The notes beneath the pieces are model-generated. The model searched no databases and had not been told where the DNA came from. It saw nothing but the letters and a program-made list of their open reading frames with translations. The position numbers and the translations under genes were made by a program. Below, one piece after another: positions 5,148-6,592 of a stretch of 6,592 nucleotides of DNA (positions within the stretch are counted from its first letter, which is position 1; the number at the start of each line of letters is the position of its first letter). Source of the DNA: an uncultured Collinsella sp. (lineage in GTDB: Bacteria > Actinomycetota > Coriobacteriia > Coriobacteriales > Coriobacteriaceae); contig CAJLLB010000106.1 of NCBI GenBank assembly GCA_905207425.1, forward strand, positions 1-6,592. The letters run 5' to 3'.

Positions 5148-5230
5148 CCGCCCCCGCGTAAGCGAAGACGGCCACTTCTCACGATGAAAACGTGTATCGG
5201 AGTTGGCAAGACCCGCGGCAACGGGTGCCA
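5147..5230 (+). ncRNA. Structured 3' region of the toxin-like mRNA
   Basis: The first hairpin pairs GCCG (5147-5150) with CGGC (5169-5172), enclosing CGC-GTAA-GCG (5155-5164). A second, terminator-like hairpin pairs TGGC (5204-5207) with GCCA (5227-5230) and ACCCG (5211-5215) with CGGGT (5222-5226) around CGGCAA, followed by a moderately U-rich tail. A GC-rich tail of hairpins directly after the stop codon is what I recall of holin-like toxin loci in gut bacteria. An antisense RNA from the opposite strand would overlap this segment. Coding potential here (an ORF from 5184) is not convincing. Confidence 0.5.
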
Positions 5231-5241
5231 TCCGTGTTCCT

Positions 5242-5270
5242 ATCTTATCTGCAAGCGTTCTGTCGCGCAA
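5242..5270 (-). promoter_or_regulatory. Candidate promoter of an antisense (antitoxin) RNA
   Basis: On the minus strand TTGCGC (5265-5270) and TAAGAT (5242-5247; 4 of 6 to TATAAT) are 17 bp apart. RNA would start near 5235 and run back across the hairpins and the toxin-like ORF, the convergent layout of TxpA/RatA-type pairs. The -35 is weak (3 of 6). No other feature in 5231-5383 is convincing apart from the HIRAN gene's ribosome-binding site. Confidence 0.3.
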
Positions 5271-5383
5271 GCGTTGAGGCAAACGATTGAAGGACGCAGA
5301 CAGGATGTATTTGTGTCCGCACGGGACCGTAGACTTCTCAATAAGGTTACACACCGGTTTATCCGGCCGTTAGAGGAGCTGCT

Positions 5384-5710
5384 ATGTACGAGCCTTCGCG
5401 TGTTCTTCTGTCATTTCACATTGCAGGATTTCAGTATGCCGATGGCGCCTTGGTCTTGGGCGATCTTAAAGCGGGCGATAAGCTGACGCTGTGTGACGAG
5501 CGCGATAATCCCCATGACCCTGAGGCGGTTGCGATTTATTACGGCAACACCAAGCTTGGCTATGTTCCGGGAAACGAGGTCGGCCCACTGTCCTTGATGA
5601 TGTATTACGGCCACGAGGACGTATTTGAGGCCCGTGTGCAACAGGTTGCCCCCGAGCGCAGCCCGTGGCATCAGGTGCGCGTTGGGCTCTACGTGGTGGA
5701 TGCTCGCTAG
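5384..5710 (+). CDS. Stand-alone HIRAN-domain protein
   Basis: A 108-residue protein that is almost entirely one HIRAN domain. It shows the opening FHIAGFQYADG (about 11-21), LKAGDKLTL, the conserved ERDNPHDPEAVAIYY (39-53), KLGYVPGNE (57-65), and a final strand VRVGLYV. HIRAN domains bind DNA ends, as in the HLTF/Rad5 helicases; stand-alone bacterial versions occur beside nucleases, phosphoesterases and phage genes and are poorly characterised. Start ATG 5384 has AGGAG (5374-5378) at 5 nt. The gene leads a same-strand group with the small charged protein (18-bp gap) and the metallophosphoesterase, suggesting a shared role in nucleic-acid handling, which is inference. No clear promoter is seen in the preceding 150 bp. 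Confidence 0.9.
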   Translation: MYEPSRVLLSFHIAGFQYADGALVLGDLKAGDKLTLCDERDNPHDPEAVAIYYGNTKLGYVPGNEVGPLSLMMYYGHEDVFEARVQQVAPERSPWHQVRVGLYVVDAR

Positions 5711-5728
5711 TCGGCAATGGAGGCTGCC

Positions 5729-5908
5729 ATGTTTGATGACGATGACCTGTTTGATCTGGCAGATGATCCGTTTGAGTGGGATGTGCTACTCGATGACGAT
5801 GAGCTGGAACAGGACCGTAAGATGCGGCAGGACAAGAAAACTCAGGGTGACGCTTCGAAAAAGCAAGACAAGCGCCGCCGCGGACTGTTCGGCGGGCTCT
5901 TTGGATAA
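5729..5908 (+). CDS. Small charge-segregated protein of unknown function
   Basis: I do not recognise a family. The 59-residue product has a strongly acidic front (MFDDDDLFDLADDPFEWD, then LLDDDELEQD), a lysine/arginine-rich middle (KKTQGDASKKQDKRRR) and ends RGLFGGLFG. ATG 5729 is preferred because GGAGG (5719-5723) lies 5 nt upstream; an in-frame ATG at 5717 overlaps that site and lacks its own. It follows the HIRAN gene by 18 bp and should be co-transcribed with it. The short hydrophobic glycine/phenylalanine tail after a basic patch could bind a membrane surface or a partner, and the acidic half could mimic nucleic acid. Both are guesses. Confidence 0.75.
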   Translation: MFDDDDLFDLADDPFEWDVLLDDDELEQDRKMRQDKKTQGDASKKQDKRRRGLFGGLFG

Positions 5909-5974
5909 CCGCCGCATCGCTACGTCTGTATACTTAGCACGAGTTGAGCACGTTGCGAAATGAGGGCATAGACG

Positions 5975-6520
5975 ATGATGTGGTTTACCGCCGACCTGCA
6001 CCTGGGCGATACGAATATCTTGCACGACATGGACCGGCCGTTTGACTCGGTCGAGGAGATGAACCGCAAGGTCATCGATGCCATCAATGAGTGCGTGGCT
6101 GCGGACGACCGCCTCTATATTCTGGGTGACTTTACCTATCGTTTGCCCCTGGCGGAGGCGGTGCGCCTGCGCGAGCGTATCGAATGCCAGAACGTGACGC
6201 TCATCCGCGGTAACCATGACGGCGACTGGGAAGATTCCGACGTACCGCAGATTTGGGAAAACGTGCGCGATTACCTGGAGATTGCTCCCGGCTATGCCAA
6301 GGGCCATCGTCTGGTTATGAGCCACTACCCCATGCTCAGCTGGAACGGCAAGGCACGTGGCGCCATTATGCTGCATGGGCATATCCACAGCAGGGGTGAC
6401 CGCGCCAACGCACGCAACCGCGATCGCGAGCGCCCTATCTTTCGCTACGATGTCGGTCTCGATGCCAACGATTACAAGCCCGTAAGCCGCGATCAGATTC
6501 TTAGCTTCTTTAGGCTGTAG
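5975..6520 (+). CDS. Calcineurin-like metallophosphoesterase
   Basis: A 181-residue enzyme with the complete dinuclear-metal signature in order: ADLHLGD (D7, H9), LGDF (D52), RGNHDG (N80, H81), SHYP (H117) and HGHIHS (H136, H138). The size fits the small YfcE/MJ0936-like and phage-type phosphoesterases acting on phosphodiesters or nucleotides in the cytoplasm. No signal peptide or extra domain is present. Two tandem ATGs (5975, 5978) are possible starts; GAGGG (5962-5966) serves either. The 66-bp gap from the charged small protein contains TATACT (5929-5934), 5 of 6 to a -10 but without a well-spaced -35, so the gene may have its own promoter or belong to the HIRAN operon. The substrate is unknown. 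Confidence 0.93.
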   Translation: MMWFTADLHLGDTNILHDMDRPFDSVEEMNRKVIDAINECVAADDRLYILGDFTYRLPLAEAVRLRERIECQNVTLIRGNHDGDWEDSDVPQIWENVRDYLEIAPGYAKGHRLVMSHYPMLSWNGKARGAIMLHGHIHSRGDRANARNRDRERPIFRYDVGLDANDYKPVSRDQILSFFRL

Positions 6521-6526
6521 CCCTCA

Positions 6527-6557
6527 AACCACCACAAGGGGGTGTTCCTATAGTTTT
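6527..6557 (+). terminator. Weak terminator-like hairpin after the phosphoesterase gene
   Basis: AAC-C-ACC (6527-6533) can pair with GGT-GTT (6541-6546) with one bulged C and a 7-nt loop, followed after CCTATAG by TTTT. The stem is only 6 bp, so it is a modest candidate beginning 7 nt after the stop codon. Nothing else is identifiable in the last 35 bases of the window. Confidence 0.35.
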
Positions 6558-6592
6558 GTCAACTGGGCAATGCTGTTTTCGAGATTGAATCG

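Noticed and set aside
5326..5343. GTAGACTT upstream of the HIRAN gene as a further copy of the 1280-1402 repeat arm
   Set aside because: Only 8 consecutive bases match and the flanks diverge at once, so chance is the simpler explanation.
5184..5486. Plus-strand ORF starting MKTCIGVGKTRGNGC
   Set aside because: It lies over the terminator-like hairpin and runs into the HIRAN gene in another frame; the GKTRGNG stretch is better explained as the stem-loop sequence than as a P-loop protein.
5717..5728. Upstream ATG for the small charged protein
   Set aside because: This ATG overlaps the GGAGG element that serves ATG 5729 and has no ribosome-binding site of its own.
6547..6592. AT-richer tail at the window end as the start of a repeat or CRISPR-like unit
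   Set aside because: There is a single copy, no repetition can be seen before the window ends, and no associated gene is present.

Overview
The window looks like chromosomal DNA of an anaerobic, moderately GC-rich gut actinobacterium, most likely Collinsella or a close relative in the Coriobacteriia. This rests on recognition only: a coriobacterial-type DUF559/VSR-like endonuclease protein, a rubredoxin-first rubrerythrin, an iron-type alcohol dehydrogenase paired with a class-3 aldehyde dehydrogenase, and a tiny holin-like type I toxin. No rRNA or tRNA is present to confirm it.

Layout. Positions 1-129 may be the 3' end of a plus-strand gene. A predicted endonuclease-fold gene of unknown role follows (164-1291). 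Its stop codon lies inside one arm of a long inverted repeat (1280-1402). A minus-strand rubrerythrin (1533-2093) with its own terminator (1469-1498) converges on it. The 255-bp divergent region 2094-2348 is rich in control elements. On the rubrerythrin side it has a promoter, a 7-1-7 PerR/Fur-type palindrome, a leader hairpin and a ribosome-binding site presented in a small hairpin. On the dehydrogenase side it has two Rex-like boxes 64 bp apart. The alcohol dehydrogenase and aldehyde dehydrogenase genes (2349-4958) form a tight two-gene operon ending in a strong terminator hairpin (4967-5005).

Immediately downstream is a 27-codon membrane peptide gene (5064-5147), missed by length-limited ORF finding. 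Its Shine-Dalgarno is locked in a hairpin, its 3' region is structured, and a candidate opposite-strand promoter lies beyond it. Together these resemble a type I toxin-antitoxin module. A plus-strand group follows: a stand-alone HIRAN-domain protein, a 59-residue charge-segregated small protein and a calcineurin-like metallophosphoesterase.

Functional theme. The central region is about redox and oxygen stress: a peroxide-reducing rubrerythrin diverges from an NAD(P)-linked alcohol/aldehyde dehydrogenase pair, and the shared control region carries operator-like palindromes that suit a peroxide sensor on one side and an NADH/NAD+ sensor on the other. The most noteworthy observations are the type I toxin-like locus, the paired Rex-like boxes, the PerR-like box, and the inverted repeat at the end of the endonuclease gene.
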